Part shown: piece after piece, positions 24,650 to 34,390 of the stretch
Layout: each line of letters opens with the position of its first letter
How positions within the stretch are numbered: position 1 is the stretch's first letter
Origin: Collinsella sp. zg1085
GTDB taxonomy: Bacteria > Actinomycetota > Coriobacteriia > Coriobacteriales > Coriobacteriaceae
Reading direction: 5' to 3'
NCBI RefSeq assembly: GCF_018889955.1
Contig: NZ_CP076545.1
Location: forward strand, 744,001-808,000
Length of the DNA: 64,000 bases
The notes under the pieces: model-generated
What the model was told of the DNA's origin: nothing
The model's database searches: none
The model's input: the letters and a program-made list of their open reading frames with translations, nothing else
Position numbers and translations under genes: made by a program

Positions 24650-27600
24650 ATGGCTTTTGTACATCTACATAATCATACCGAGTATTCTATGCTTGACGGG
24701 GCAACGCGTATCTCAGATATGGTTAAACGTGCAGTTGAGTTGGGTATGCCTGCCGTTGCAATTACCGATCACGGCTACCTTTATGGCGTTCCGGAGCTTG
24801 ACCTTGCCTGCAAGGCGGTCAACGAGAACACGCCGGCATATAAAACGTGGGCACATGATGCGTCCTATCTTGCCAAGCATGGTCTTGAGGGCTTGGAGGC
24901 GCCCGATGCCACGACAGAGCCTGAGGCCTACGCACAACATCAAAAAGATGTAGCTGCCTGGGAGGCCTTTGCGTCACTTGATTCGGTTAAGCCTGACCCT
25001 CTTATTTCGCCTATTTTTGGTTGCGAGGTGTATTTCACGCCCGATGATAGCTTGGCGCGAGACCGCAAGCCTGAACTCTATCATCTCATTTTGCTTGCAA
25101 AAAATAATCAGGGTTACATCAATCTCATGCAGCTGGTTAGTGAGGCTGCGGTTAGTGGTTTTTATTATAAGCCGCGTGTTACGCTTGATAATCTTCGTCG
25201 TCATGCTGAGGGACTCATTGCAACTTCGGCCTGCATCTCAGGCATTGTTCCTAAGCATGTGGTGCGTGGCGATATAGAAGGGGCTCTATCATGGGCAGAA
25301 ACACTGCGCGATACCTTTGAGCCGGGAGATTTTTACATCGAGATTCAAGACCACGGCTTAACTACTGCAAGCGGTATGACCGATGAGGAGCTATCGCGCA
25401 AACTTCTCGATATAGCTCAGCGTATAGGCGTAAAGCCCGTTGCAACAAATGATTTTCACTATCTCACCCGTTCAGATTCATCCATTCAAGACATTATGAT
25501 GTGTATTGGTATGAACTCTAAGGTTGATGACCCTAATCGCATGCGCATGCAGGGCAGTGAGTTCTATATGAAGTCTGAAGATGAGATGCGGGCGCTTTTT
25601 CCGTATGCGCCCGAGGCACTTGATTCAACCGTAGAAATCGCGCAAAAGTGCCATGTAGACCTTGACTGGGACAGTATTGTTTTGCCGCGCTATCCCTTGC
25701 TTGATGAGGGCGAAACGCATGAGACTCAGTTTAGGCGTGAATGTGAGCGCGGCCTTGCTAAGTATTATGGTGAGGATTGGCAGAGCGCTGTTGTTAATGG
25801 GGTGAGCGTAAAAGACCGCTTTGAATATGAATATAAGGTAATTTGCGAAAAGGGATTTGCGGCCTACTTTTTGATTGTGGCTGAGTATGTGCGTTGGGCA
25901 AAAGAAAATGGTATTGGTGTAGGTCCTGGTCGTGGTTCTGCTGCTGGGGCTATTGTTGCCTACGCTATGAATATTACGAGCTTTGACCCCCTTGAGAACG
26001 GTCTCATGTTCGAGCGCTTTTTGTCGCCTGAACGCTCTGAGATGCCTGATATTGATATGGACTTCGACGATGAGCGTCGCCTCGAGGTGGTAGAGCATGT
26101 GCGTCAGCTCTACGGTCCCGAGCGTGTTTCGCATGTTATTACCTATTCAACCATTAAGGCCAAACAGGCAATTAACGATGCAGCGCGCGTGCTTGATTAT
26201 CCGGTCTACATGGCGCAGCGCTTGTCTAAAATGATTTCTTCTGACCCAAGCGTTAAGCTCAAGCAAGTTCTTGAACGTGTCCCTGGCAAAGAAGACCTCT
26301 ATAACCCTGATTTTGCTGACGCTTACGAGCAAGATGAAGATGCGCGCCGCATTATTGATTCTGCGCTTGCTATCGAATCGCTCACGCGCGGCGAGGGCGT
26401 GCATGCCTGCGCTGTATTGATTTGCCGTGACCCAGTTAACGAGCATGTTCCAACCAAGCTTGATACCAAGGGCGGCGTTGAAATTACCCAGTACGAAGGT
26501 CATACCGTAGCCGATATGGGTCTGTTAAAAATGGACTTCTTAGGCTTGCGCACACTAACGGTTATTTCTAAGGCTAAGGCAAATATCCTTGAAAACCATG
26601 GTATTGACATTGATGTCGATGCTATTCCTTTTGATGACCCTGCTATCTTTAAGTTGATGGGGTCAGGCCATACGGCGGGCGTATTTCAGGTTGAGTCTGC
26701 GGGCATGTCTGCAACTATTAAAAATATGAAGCCCACCGAGTATAAGCATGTCGTGGCATTAATTGCTCTGTACCGTCCAGGCCCGCTTAATTCAGGTATG
26801 GTGTCAGACTATATTAACCGCATGAATGGCAAAAAAGACGTGGTCTTCTACGATGACCGTTTATCTGATATTCTCGGTGAGACCTACGGCACTATTGTGT
26901 ATCAAGAGCAGGTCATGCAGATTTCCGTTAAGATGAGCGGCTTTTCTGCTGGTGAATCAGACTCAAAAATTAGAAAACCGGTAGCAAAGAAAAAAATTAA
27001 GCTGCTTACTTCAACGGTTTTTCACTGGGATGATGGCAGCGATGAGACCACCTACGACCATTGGATGAACGGTGCTGAACGCAATGGGTATGACCGCGCA
27101 ATTGCGCAGCGTATCTGGGATGACGTGCTTGAGTTTGCATCCTATGCTTTCAATAAAAGCCACTCAGCAGGCTATGCTATTTTGGTTATGCAAACCGCTT
27201 GGTTAAAAGCACACTATCCCAATGAATACATGGCGGCGGTGCTAACGTCTTACACCGGAAAGACCGATAAGATTGTTCACTATGTTTCGGCATGTCGCCA
27301 TGACGGTATTCAGGTGTTGCCGCCCGATGTTAATGAGAGTGGTCGTGAGTTTACGGCAACGAGTGAGGGTATTCGCTTTGGACTGGCGGGCATTCGTGGG
27401 GTAGGTGAAGGTGCGGCTGATGCCATCATTGCTGAACGAGCTTCAGGCGGAGCCTTTAGCAGTCTTCATGATTTTGTTGAGCGTGTTGATGCAAGTCAGG
27501 CAAATCGCCGGGTGATAGAGGCGCTTATTAAAGCAGGAGCCTTTGATTTTTCGGGTTATCCGCGCCGTCAGCTTATGAATTTTGTAGATAAAAACAATGC

Positions 27601-28456
27601 TGAAAATATTATCGATGCTGCTGCTAAGCGCCAGCGTGACCGAGCAAGCGGTCAAACGTCACTGTTTGATGTATTTGGCGAAGTCGAGGGTTCAGGCTTT
27701 GAGGTTGTCATTCCCGCTCCTGATGGACAAGAGTGGGACCGTCATATGAAGCTGACTGTTGAGCGTGAGGTCTTGGGTATCTACGTTTCAGATCATCCCT
27801 TGCGCCCCTATGAATATGCGCTTGGTAAGGCACGACAATTTAGTTTGGCGCAGATTGACACCGGCTTTGAAACTATGAACGCAACCGGAGATGCCACCAT
27901 TAACCAAGAGATTCCAGAAGGAAAGCCCTTCTGGTTTGCCGGTATGGTTGCAGAGGTTGCCAAGCGCGTCACTAAAAATGGCGACCCTATGGCTATTGTT
28001 CGGATTGAAGATATGGAGGGCGAGGCCACCGTCGTTATATTCCCTAAGACCTATAAACAGTGTGAGAGCATCTTATACGGAGAAGTTGACCCAGAAACCG
28101 GCGCGGTTCTCTCGGATGCCTTTATTAGGGTGCAAGGAAAACTAGAGCGAAGCGATCGCGGTGACCAAATTATTGCACAAGAGGTTCTGCCGCTAGAGTT
28201 AAACGAGGAAGCAAATCGACCCCGCGTTTTTGAAATCATGGTGCCAAGCAACAGATTCTCGCAACAAAATATGGCGCGTTTGGCTACAGTGCTTTCTACA
28301 AATCCGGGCGGGGATCGCGTGGAGCTGTTTGTTGAGCAACATGATGGTCAAACCATGCGTGCCGAAATTCCAACCCGGGTCAATGCAAAGAGCATTCCTT
28401 TGCTTGCTGAGGTAAAAACTATTATTGGAAATAAGGGGCGCGTAACGGTAATCTAG
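24650..28456 (+). CDS. dnaE: DNA polymerase III alpha subunit
   Basis: Replicative DNA polymerase of 1268 residues. The N-terminal PHP domain starts with FVHLHNHTEYSMLDG (3-17), the palm catalytic aspartates are in MPDIDMDFDDERR (about 463-475), and GVGPGRGSAAGAIVAY, TRGEGVHACAV and FNKSHSAGYA are present. Helix-hairpin-helix and OB-fold segments follow (FWFAGMVAEVAKRVTKNGDPMA), near the beta-clamp-binding region. It is about 100 residues longer than typical DnaE1. The excess is partly an insert in the PHP domain (about 50-110, YLAKHGLEGLEAPDATTEP) and partly a stretch near residue 780 (STVFHWDDGSDETTYDHW). No strong ribosome-binding site is visible (GGTCGGAG). ftsE follows after 127 bp. Confidence 0.95.
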   Translation: MAFVHLHNHTEYSMLDGATRISDMVKRAVELGMPAVAITDHGYLYGVPELDLACKAVNENTPAYKTWAHDASYLAKHGLEGLEAPDATTEPEAYAQHQKDVAAWEAFASLDSVKPDPLISPIFGCEVYFTPDDSLARDRKPELYHLILLAKNNQGYINLMQLVSEAAVSGFYYKPRVTLDNLRRHAEGLIATSACISGIVPKHVVRGDIEGALSWAETLRDTFEPGDFYIEIQDHGLTTASGMTDEELSRKLLDIAQRIGVKPVATNDFHYLTRSDSSIQDIMMCIGMNSKVDDPNRMRMQGSEFYMKSEDEMRALFPYAPEALDSTVEIAQKCHVDLDWDSIVLPRYPLLDEGETHETQFRRECERGLAKYYGEDWQSAVVNGVSVKDRFEYEYKVICEKGFAAYFLIVAEYVRWAKENGIGVGPGRGSAAGAIVAYAMNITSFDPLENGLMFERFLSPERSEMPDIDMDFDDERRLEVVEHVRQLYGPERVSHVITYSTIKAKQAINDAARVLDYPVYMAQRLSKMISSDPSVKLKQVLERVPGKEDLYNPDFADAYEQDEDARRIIDSALAIESLTRGEGVHACAVLICRDPVNEHVPTKLDTKGGVEITQYEGHTVADMGLLKMDFLGLRTLTVISKAKANILENHGIDIDVDAIPFDDPAIFKLMGSGHTAGVFQVESAGMSATIKNMKPTEYKHVVALIALYRPGPLNSGMVSDYINRMNGKKDVVFYDDRLSDILGETYGTIVYQEQVMQISVKMSGFSAGESDSKIRKPVAKKKIKLLTSTVFHWDDGSDETTYDHWMNGAERNGYDRAIAQRIWDDVLEFASYAFNKSHSAGYAILVMQTAWLKAHYPNEYMAAVLTSYTGKTDKIVHYVSACRHDGIQVLPPDVNESGREFTATSEGIRFGLAGIRGVGEGAADAIIAERASGGAFSSLHDFVERVDASQANRRVIEALIKAGAFDFSGYPRRQLMNFVDKNNAENIIDAAAKRQRDRASGQTSLFDVFGEVEGSGFEVVIPAPDGQEWDRHMKLTVEREVLGIYVSDHPLRPYEYALGKARQFSLAQIDTGFETMNATGDATINQEIPEGKPFWFAGMVAEVAKRVTKNGDPMAIVRIEDMEGEATVVIFPKTYKQCESILYGEVDPETGAVLSDAFIRVQGKLERSDRGDQIIAQEVLPLELNEEANRPRVFEIMVPSNRFSQQNMARLATVLSTNPGGDRVELFVEQHDGQTMRAEIPTRVNAKSIPLLAEVKTIIGNKGRVTVI

Positions 28457-28583
28457 TAAGCTAGCTTGAGCTATACATGCTGCCTAAACATACTCAACTA
28501 CGGTGTTTATGTGCAATGACGCCATAGCTGCTAGAATGTATTAGCTCATAAAGCTTCAAACGTACGACACGAAGGAGTGCCAA

Positions 28584-29705
28584 GTGGGTAACCACTTCCG
28601 TACATCCGGGGATGAGCAATCGGTTGCACCAGCACCGATGCCAGAGATGCAAAGCTCTGAAACTCCTACTTCGGATACCACATTTACCACTGCTGCGGCT
28701 TCTCAGGCAGCACACAGGATTCCCGATCCGCTCGCTCCTGTGACCTCTCATGCTGATGTTTTTATGTCGGCAGAGCACGCAGAGACCTCTCGTAACCCCT
28801 CAGATATCGATGATGAGCGTTTTCGTACCCGTGATGGTGCGGCAACGCTGTCTTCTGATATGGACGAGCGTCGCCAGGTTGCAGACCTTGATGCAGCGCT
28901 TGAGAGCCCTGACTTTACAACGGTGTTTGCACCGGTGCGGTCTCAGTCTACCAGCAACGCCGAGCCCTCTCAGCGTGAGGCAGCTCGCAAGGCCGGCATG
29001 GAGCCTGTTATTCTTGTCGAGCATCTCACCAAGGTTTATTCGGCGCAGCCCAACAAACCAGCGCTTGACGACATTAACCTTGAGATTTATCCCGGCGAGT
29101 TTGTCTTTTTGGTAGGTCACTCGGGTTCAGGCAAAACAACGCTGCTCAATACTTTGTTGCGCAATGTTAAACCAAGCTCTGGTCGCGTAATTGTTGCTGG
29201 TCAAGATTTGATGCGCATCAAAAATCGTCGTATTCCGTTTTTACGCCGCCAAATTGGTGCAGTCTTTCAGGACTATAAGCTTTTGCCCAATAAGACTGCC
29301 TATGAAAACGTAGCCTTTGCCTTGCAATGCATAGGCAAGCCTCGTGGCGTTATTCGTGCACAGGTGCCTGAGGTGCTCCGCTTGGTGGGCTTGGGCGATC
29401 AGATGAACTCCTTGCCCGATCAGCTCTCAGGTGGTGAGCAGCAGCGTGTATCGGTTGCGCGTGCGATGGTTAATCGTCCACCGTTGCTTATCTGTGACGA
29501 GCCAACCGGTAACTTGGACCCGGCTATTTCGCTTGGCATTATGAAGCTGCTTGAGCGCATCAATCGTACGGGTACCACCGTTATCGTTGCCACGCATGAC
29601 CGTGAGATGGTCGATTCAATGCATCGCCGCGTTATTGCACTTGAAGGCGGTCGGGTAATTCGTGACCAGGAGAGGGGAGGCTACGGAAACTATGGCACCT
29701 TCTAA
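28584..29705 (+). CDS. ftsE: Cell-division ATPase FtsE with 140-residue N-terminal extension
   Basis: ABC-type ATPase of the FtsEX complex that controls peptidoglycan hydrolases at the septum. The ATPase core begins near residue 140 (PVILVEHLTKVY). It has Walker A GHSGSGKTT (178-186), signature LSGGEQQRV (281-289) and Walker B LLICDEPTGNLD (301-312). Normal FtsE is about 230 residues; here GAAGGAG and a GTG start give 373. The extra part is disordered and acidic, rich in Ser/Thr/Ala. It contains AAASQAAHRIPD (37-48), also found in the MurJ tail, and FTTVF (111-115), similar to the T-x-V-F phosphothreonine motif bound by FHA domains. The gene overlaps ftsX by 14 nt. Confidence 0.95.
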   Translation: MGNHFRTSGDEQSVAPAPMPEMQSSETPTSDTTFTTAAASQAAHRIPDPLAPVTSHADVFMSAEHAETSRNPSDIDDERFRTRDGAATLSSDMDERRQVADLDAALESPDFTTVFAPVRSQSTSNAEPSQREAARKAGMEPVILVEHLTKVYSAQPNKPALDDINLEIYPGEFVFLVGHSGSGKTTLLNTLLRNVKPSSGRVIVAGQDLMRIKNRRIPFLRRQIGAVFQDYKLLPNKTAYENVAFALQCIGKPRGVIRAQVPEVLRLVGLGDQMNSLPDQLSGGEQQRVSVARAMVNRPPLLICDEPTGNLDPAISLGIMKLLERINRTGTTVIVATHDREMVDSMHRRVIALEGGRVIRDQERGGYGNYGTF

Positions 29706-30612
29706 TCTGGGATATTCTATTCGCGAGGCAGGAAGCCATTTTGCACGCAATCTCACAACGTCGGTGGGTGCTGTAATTACCATTTTCCTGTCGCTGTTTA
29801 TTATTGGCTTGTTTATTGTGGGTTCAAGCATGGTGAACTCCATTATCGGAGGTGTTGAGAGCCAAGTTTCTATCAACGCCTATCTGGACGATGCAGCCTC
29901 TGATGATGCTGTTCAGCGTTTTATGAACGAGCTTAAAAGCTGGGATAATGTAAAGACGGTAAGCTTTAAGAGCAAAGAGGACGCACTCGCTGAATATAAG
30001 AAATCAACCGCAAGTAAGGCGGATGCAACCATTGCTGCGCTTGACGGCGAAAACCCGCTGCCTCGTTCGTACACCATTGAGATGGAAGAGCCCTCTCAGG
30101 TTGAAAGCACAGCAGCTAAATTGCGTGAAAATTCGAGCTTCCAACAAATTGCTGATGGGGGCGATGTTAACTCTTCAATCGTGTACGGGCGTGAAGAGGT
30201 GGGTCGCTTGTTCCAGGTGACTAACTATATTCGCATCGCCGCGGTTGTTCTGGTGGCGCTTCTAACCTTTGTTGCCTTTATCTTTATGAACAATACCATT
30301 CGCCTCTCTATTACTGCTCGCCGCCGCGAGATTGCCATCATGAGATTGGTAGGTGCATCAAACGGCTTTATCCGCGGGCCTTTTGTTACCGAAGGTGTTA
30401 TTCAGGCAATTTTGGGTTCTGTTTTTGCGATTGGTGCCCTTGAGTTGGTTCGCAATCTCTTGTTTCCTAAGATTCAGCAGGGTATTTCCTTTTTTCAGAT
30501 GGAGGTACCTTATAACCTCTATCTCATGACCTATGGCGCTTTGATTTTGCTCGGTGTGCTTATTGGTCTGTTTGGATCGGCTATTGCTATGCGCCGATAT
30601 CTCAAGGTGTAG
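29692..30612 (+). CDS. ftsX: Cell-division protein FtsX
   Basis: Membrane subunit paired with FtsE; 306 residues from the chosen ATG. One N-terminal transmembrane helix (AVITIFLSLFIIGLFIVGSS) is followed by the large extracellular loop (VSINAYLDDAASDDAVQRF, KSWDNVKTVSFKSKEDAL). Three more helices occur (VVLVALLTFVAFIFM, the FVTEGVIQAILGSVFAIG region, LMTYGALILLGVLIGLFGSA). RRREIAIMRLVGASNGFI is the FtsX signature. The extracellular loop normally recruits a coiled-coil peptidoglycan hydrolase; the NlpC/P60 protein at 39.6 kb fits that role. The start at 29692 follows GGGGAGG and lies inside the end of ftsE. A terminator follows. Confidence 0.95.
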   Translation: MAPSNLGYSIREAGSHFARNLTTSVGAVITIFLSLFIIGLFIVGSSMVNSIIGGVESQVSINAYLDDAASDDAVQRFMNELKSWDNVKTVSFKSKEDALAEYKKSTASKADATIAALDGENPLPRSYTIEMEEPSQVESTAAKLRENSSFQQIADGGDVNSSIVYGREEVGRLFQVTNYIRIAAVVLVALLTFVAFIFMNNTIRLSITARRREIAIMRLVGASNGFIRGPFVTEGVIQAILGSVFAIGALELVRNLLFPKIQQGISFFQMEVPYNLYLMTYGALILLGVLIGLFGSAIAMRRYLKV

Positions 30613-30641
30613 CGTTTATATGCACATCGTATATGAGCAAC

Positions 30642-30671
30642 AAAACCGTCTCACGACGTGGGGCGGTTTTT
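30642..30671 (+). terminator. Rho-independent terminator after ftsX
   Basis: Stem AAAACCGTCTCAC / GTGGGGCGGTTTT with one mismatch and one wobble pair, a 3-nt loop and a T-run. Confidence 0.82.
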
Positions 30672-30738
30672 GCATGTTTCGGGAGACTATCATCAGTGTT
30701 CTCCCGCTCTATTACTTCTGTTAGAAACGTATGTATAT

Positions 30739-32208
30739 ATGACAACACAAGCATCATCAACATCTACCTATACAGCACCTGATACAACAACATCATTTGA
30801 GGAGCTTGGACTGACAGGCCCTATGCTTCAAGCAGTTTTTGATTTGGCGTATACCAGCCCTACACCCGTGCAAGAAGCTGCAATTCCTGCAGCACTCAGT
30901 GGGGCAGACGTGCTTGCCGCAGCGCAAACAGGAACTGGCAAAACAGCGGCATTTCTTCTTCCAACGCTTGCGCGCTTAGAACCTTTATCACATAAAGCTT
31001 ATCGGCAACGTGGAAAGTTTGGCCCTCAAGCGCTTATTATCACTCCAACGCGTGAGCTTGCATCACAAATTGAAACAAACTGCCGAGTTATTGCAAAGCG
31101 AACGGGACACCGCAGCGTTACTGTGGTTGGTGGCGTGTCGTATAACCCGCAGCGCAGCGCTCTTAAGCGTGGCTGTGACATCTTAGTTGCAACACCGGGT
31201 CGCCTTGAAGATTTGCTTGAGCAAGGAGCATGCAAGCTTGACCAGGTGCAAACCTTGGTACTTGATGAAGCAGACCGCATGCTCGATATGGGTTTTTTGC
31301 CTACCATAAAACGGCTCGTACACGCTGTGCCTAAAACACGCCAGACGCTACTCTTTTCAGCAACTCTTGACGATGCCGCAATTGGGTCAATAAAAAATCT
31401 CGTACATAATCCCGTGCACATAGAGATTGCTCCGCGTACATCAACGGCTGAAACCGTGGAACAGTTTATATTGCCTGTTTCGCTTGAGGCAAAAAACAGA
31501 GTCTTACCGCAGCTGCTTAAGCGCTTTGGTAGCTCACATGTAATTGTATTTTGTCGAACTAAACGACGTGCAGATACTGTGTGTAAGCGTCTTGTTCGCG
31601 CCGGTATACGTAGTTTGGCAATTCATGGTGATAGAAGCCAAGCGCAGCGTGAGCGAGCCCTGGACGAGTTTCAAAGAGGACGCATTGAAGTCTTGGTTGC
31701 AACTGATGTACTTGCTCGTGGTATTGATATTCATGGCGTGAACTATGTTGTTAACTTTGACGTTCCAGAAGAGCCGGTGGATTATATTCATCGCATTGGT
31801 AGAACAGGCCGTGCGGGTGAGCTGGGGTGGTCGTTAACGATTGTGACTGAGCAAGATATTGATGACTTCTATGATATTGAAGCTCTTATGAAAAAGACAG
31901 CAAAGCTGCTTGATGTCTCGGGTGATGGCTTAGTTGATTGCGGTGAGCATCCTGTTGTAATTGACCCGTATCGCCATCCAAAAGCACGGATTGCGGGTAA
32001 AAAGGAGAAAAAACGTCGCCGTGAGCAGGTCGCAGCACGTATTGAAAAGCGTTATGCTCAAAGCGGTGTACCCGCAGGCGTGCTTCGGCGGAGAACCGAG
32101 CGAGCAAGTTCATCTGCAAGCACACCTGTGTCGTATCATCAGAGGCGCACTCGCTCTAGCGATAATGAAAGCACGAGAAGGCGCAGGTATCGCTCGGTGG
32201 TTGCGTGA
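30739..32208 (+). CDS. DEAD-box RNA helicase
   Basis: ATP-dependent RNA helicase of 489 residues. Motifs in order: Q motif SFEELGLTGPML with PTPVQ, Walker A AQTGTGKT (62-69), PTRELA, ATPGRL, DEAD (176-179), SATL, then IVFCRTKRRAD, TDVLARGIDI and HRIGRTGRAG. A basic tail (KKEKKRRREQVAARIEKR and RRRTERASSS, ending RRRYRSVVA) would bind RNA, as in RhlE/CsdA-type proteins involved in ribosome assembly and mRNA decay. The ATG at 30739 is chosen because the preceding residues do not belong to the family; its ribosome-binding site is weak. The next gene starts 13 bp after the stop. Confidence 0.93.
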   Translation: MTTQASSTSTYTAPDTTTSFEELGLTGPMLQAVFDLAYTSPTPVQEAAIPAALSGADVLAAAQTGTGKTAAFLLPTLARLEPLSHKAYRQRGKFGPQALIITPTRELASQIETNCRVIAKRTGHRSVTVVGGVSYNPQRSALKRGCDILVATPGRLEDLLEQGACKLDQVQTLVLDEADRMLDMGFLPTIKRLVHAVPKTRQTLLFSATLDDAAIGSIKNLVHNPVHIEIAPRTSTAETVEQFILPVSLEAKNRVLPQLLKRFGSSHVIVFCRTKRRADTVCKRLVRAGIRSLAIHGDRSQAQRERALDEFQRGRIEVLVATDVLARGIDIHGVNYVVNFDVPEEPVDYIHRIGRTGRAGELGWSLTIVTEQDIDDFYDIEALMKKTAKLLDVSGDGLVDCGEHPVVIDPYRHPKARIAGKKEKKRRREQVAARIEKRYAQSGVPAGVLRRRTERASSSASTPVSYHQRRTRSSDNESTRRRRYRSVVA

Positions 32209-32221
32209 AAGGATATGGTTT

Positions 32222-33550
32222 ATGTCTGCTGAACAGATGCATAATACTTCTGTAAACGTTGCTTCTGGTAGCGCTATGTCAAAACACGAGCAAGCCTCTT
32301 CAGTATCAATTCAGCCACGGTATCCACGTTCTATGCTTGGCCGTGTTGGCTGGCTTACACTTTGTTTGTTAATAGGCATTCTCATGATAACGCTCATGGG
32401 ACTTGGTTATTACATTTGGACAATAGTTTTTGAAGTGCGTTCAAGCTTGGATACCGTGAGCGTCACTGAGATTTTATTGTCGTCCGATGCCCAGATGCGC
32501 GCTGCTCTTGCTGGGCAAGTTTTTGCAGTGCCCGTGTTGTGGCTTATCTGGAAACGAATGCGTCGCCATGCATTTATTCATTTATATGCCCAGCACGTAA
32601 GCATGAAACAGATTGGTGCAGCTGTTGTAGGTATTTTAATTGCTGGCGTAGGTATACAGCTCTTGATGTCCTTTGTGTTAGGGCTTGTTTTATCTCAGTT
32701 TCCACACCTTGCCCAAGACTATGCAAGGCATATGGAAGACTTGGGTACGGGCACCGATATAATAACAGTGCTCTCAACGGCACTGCTGGCACCCATTCTT
32801 GAAGAAGTGACGTGCCGAGGCCTTATGTTTGAGTATGCTTTACGCGCCTTGGCGCCCTTTGTTCCAAAAGATATGCGTATGAGAACCTCAAGAAATGAGG
32901 GCGATACTTCTCAAACTGAGGGGCTGCCACACCCACCTGAGGGTGCCCAGATTGGTGAGATACATGCGGTTCATCAAGAGCCTGAGTTTACGCTATCAGC
33001 ACCGATGCATATTCCAGCTATGTCTGAACCGCCTTCTACATCTGAATCCCGTGTGAATAGCATAGAGCCATCAGTAGCCACGCCAGAGACGGGCTTGCCC
33101 AGAACTGAGCCTCAACCACCTCTATCGGCGACAGAGCTGGAGGAGGTAGCGACCGAGCCACTTGAAGCTATTCTGGCGAAGCCTTCGCCAGACCTCGTTT
33201 TGCCGCGCCATACAAAGTATGCATTGTTAGGAGCAATGTGCATTCAGGCAGTTTTGTTTGGTCTCCTTCATGGAAATATAGTTCAGTCGAGCTATGCGAT
33301 AGTTCTTGGACTTGTATTGGGTTGGGTATACCTAAAAAGCGGCAAGCTTTGGCTTTCTGTTTGCTTGCATTTTGCTGTTAATGCAAGCTCATTTTTCCTT
33401 GAAGGTCTTGCCAATTTGCTTGCTCCAGCGGGAGATATAGGAGTCTTTGTGGTGTCAGTCATTATTACAGCACTTGGGTTTCGTATGTTTGTCCGCGCAT
33501 TTAAGCGCATAAACAGCAAGGCAGCTATGCCGTTGGTTTTAGAAAACTAG
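32222..33550 (+). CDS. CPBP (CAAX/Abi-type) intramembrane metalloprotease with inserted loop
   Basis: Membrane protein of 442 residues in the CPBP glutamic protease family. Helices are at about 43-70, 95-110, 130-160 and 180-195. The three catalytic motifs are EEVTCR (194-199), FGLLH (His350) and LHFAVNAS (His383 and Asn387). Between motifs 1 and 2, where most members have a short loop, lies an insert of about 110 residues (219-330) rich in Pro, Glu, Ser and Thr (PPSTSESR, EPSVATPETG). Family members process prenylated or peptide substrates or serve immunity functions; none can be assigned here. GAAAGGA at 32207-32213 supports the ATG at 32222, although the frame opens earlier inside the helicase gene. 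Confidence 0.85.
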   Translation: MSAEQMHNTSVNVASGSAMSKHEQASSVSIQPRYPRSMLGRVGWLTLCLLIGILMITLMGLGYYIWTIVFEVRSSLDTVSVTEILLSSDAQMRAALAGQVFAVPVLWLIWKRMRRHAFIHLYAQHVSMKQIGAAVVGILIAGVGIQLLMSFVLGLVLSQFPHLAQDYARHMEDLGTGTDIITVLSTALLAPILEEVTCRGLMFEYALRALAPFVPKDMRMRTSRNEGDTSQTEGLPHPPEGAQIGEIHAVHQEPEFTLSAPMHIPAMSEPPSTSESRVNSIEPSVATPETGLPRTEPQPPLSATELEEVATEPLEAILAKPSPDLVLPRHTKYALLGAMCIQAVLFGLLHGNIVQSSYAIVLGLVLGWVYLKSGKLWLSVCLHFAVNASSFFLEGLANLLAPAGDIGVFVVSVIITALGFRMFVRAFKRINSKAAMPLVLEN

Positions 33551-33568
33551 CAAGAAAGCACAGATGTT

Positions 33569-34390
33569 ATGGAACGCGCTCGCCAAATATCAGACTCAAT
33601 TGAATTGGGAATTGTGCTATCGCTGATAGGTGGCTTCATGGATGCCTACTCCTATATCGGGCGGGGAGGTGTTTTTGCCAACGCACAGACCGGCAATTTG
33701 CTACTTATGGGGGTTCATCTCTCACAAGGAAATATAGCTTTGAGCACGCGCTTTTTAATGCCAGTGCTCTCCTTTGGGGTAGGTATTGTTGTTGCTGATA
33801 TTGTGCGTACAAGGCTTGGTCGCACCATACACTGGAGACAAATTGTTGTGCTTGCAGAAGCGCTTATTTTGGCGCTGGTGGCTTTTTTAGCTCCTGAGGC
33901 CAATCTGGTCGCAAATTGCTTAACATCCTTTGCCTGTGGCATGCAGGTTGAAAGTTTTCGGGCAATTCATGGACACTCCATTGCCACTACTATGTGCATT
34001 GGAAACCTACGTAGCTGTTTACAAAGTGTTGACAGCTACGTGTTTACGCATAAAAAGCGCTATCTTGAGCGAGCGCTCCTGTATTTTGGGGTTATTTTGA
34101 CCTTTGTTTTAGGGGCGGTTCTTGGAAACCTCTGTGTGGATATGTTTGCTGAGCGCGCAATGCTCGTGGCATCAATTATGTGTATGTTTGCCTTTGCCTT
34201 GATGTTTATCGATAGAGAGCAACAGTTTGTTGCGCATACAGAGTCTGTAGCTCATCACACGGAGACTACCGCTCAAAAAACGACAAAGCTCTTTTCACCT
34301 CATCAAAACTCACGCATTTATACCCAAGCCTCTCATCAGCAAAGCGATATGTCAATATCAGAAGAGCATGGAGCACATCATGCGGGTTGA
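33569..34390 (+). CDS. DUF1275 (YoaK-like) membrane protein
   Basis: Membrane protein of 273 residues with six or seven hydrophobic helices. The family hallmark near the N-terminus is visible: SLIGGFMDAYSYIGRGG, then VFANAQTGNLLLMG. The Thr/Gly-rich TGN motif and the FACGMQVESFRAIHGHS stretch around residue 130 are also typical. The C-terminal 50 residues (after MFIDREQQ) are hydrophilic, His/Gln/Ser-rich and probably cytoplasmic. The family has been proposed to transport small molecules, but the function is unproven. The stop overlaps the RNase H gene by 23 nt, so translation is likely coupled. Confidence 0.82.
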   Translation: MERARQISDSIELGIVLSLIGGFMDAYSYIGRGGVFANAQTGNLLLMGVHLSQGNIALSTRFLMPVLSFGVGIVVADIVRTRLGRTIHWRQIVVLAEALILALVAFLAPEANLVANCLTSFACGMQVESFRAIHGHSIATTMCIGNLRSCLQSVDSYVFTHKKRYLERALLYFGVILTFVLGAVLGNLCVDMFAERAMLVASIMCMFAFALMFIDREQQFVAHTESVAHHTETTAQKTTKLFSPHQNSRIYTQASHQQSDMSISEEHGAHHAG

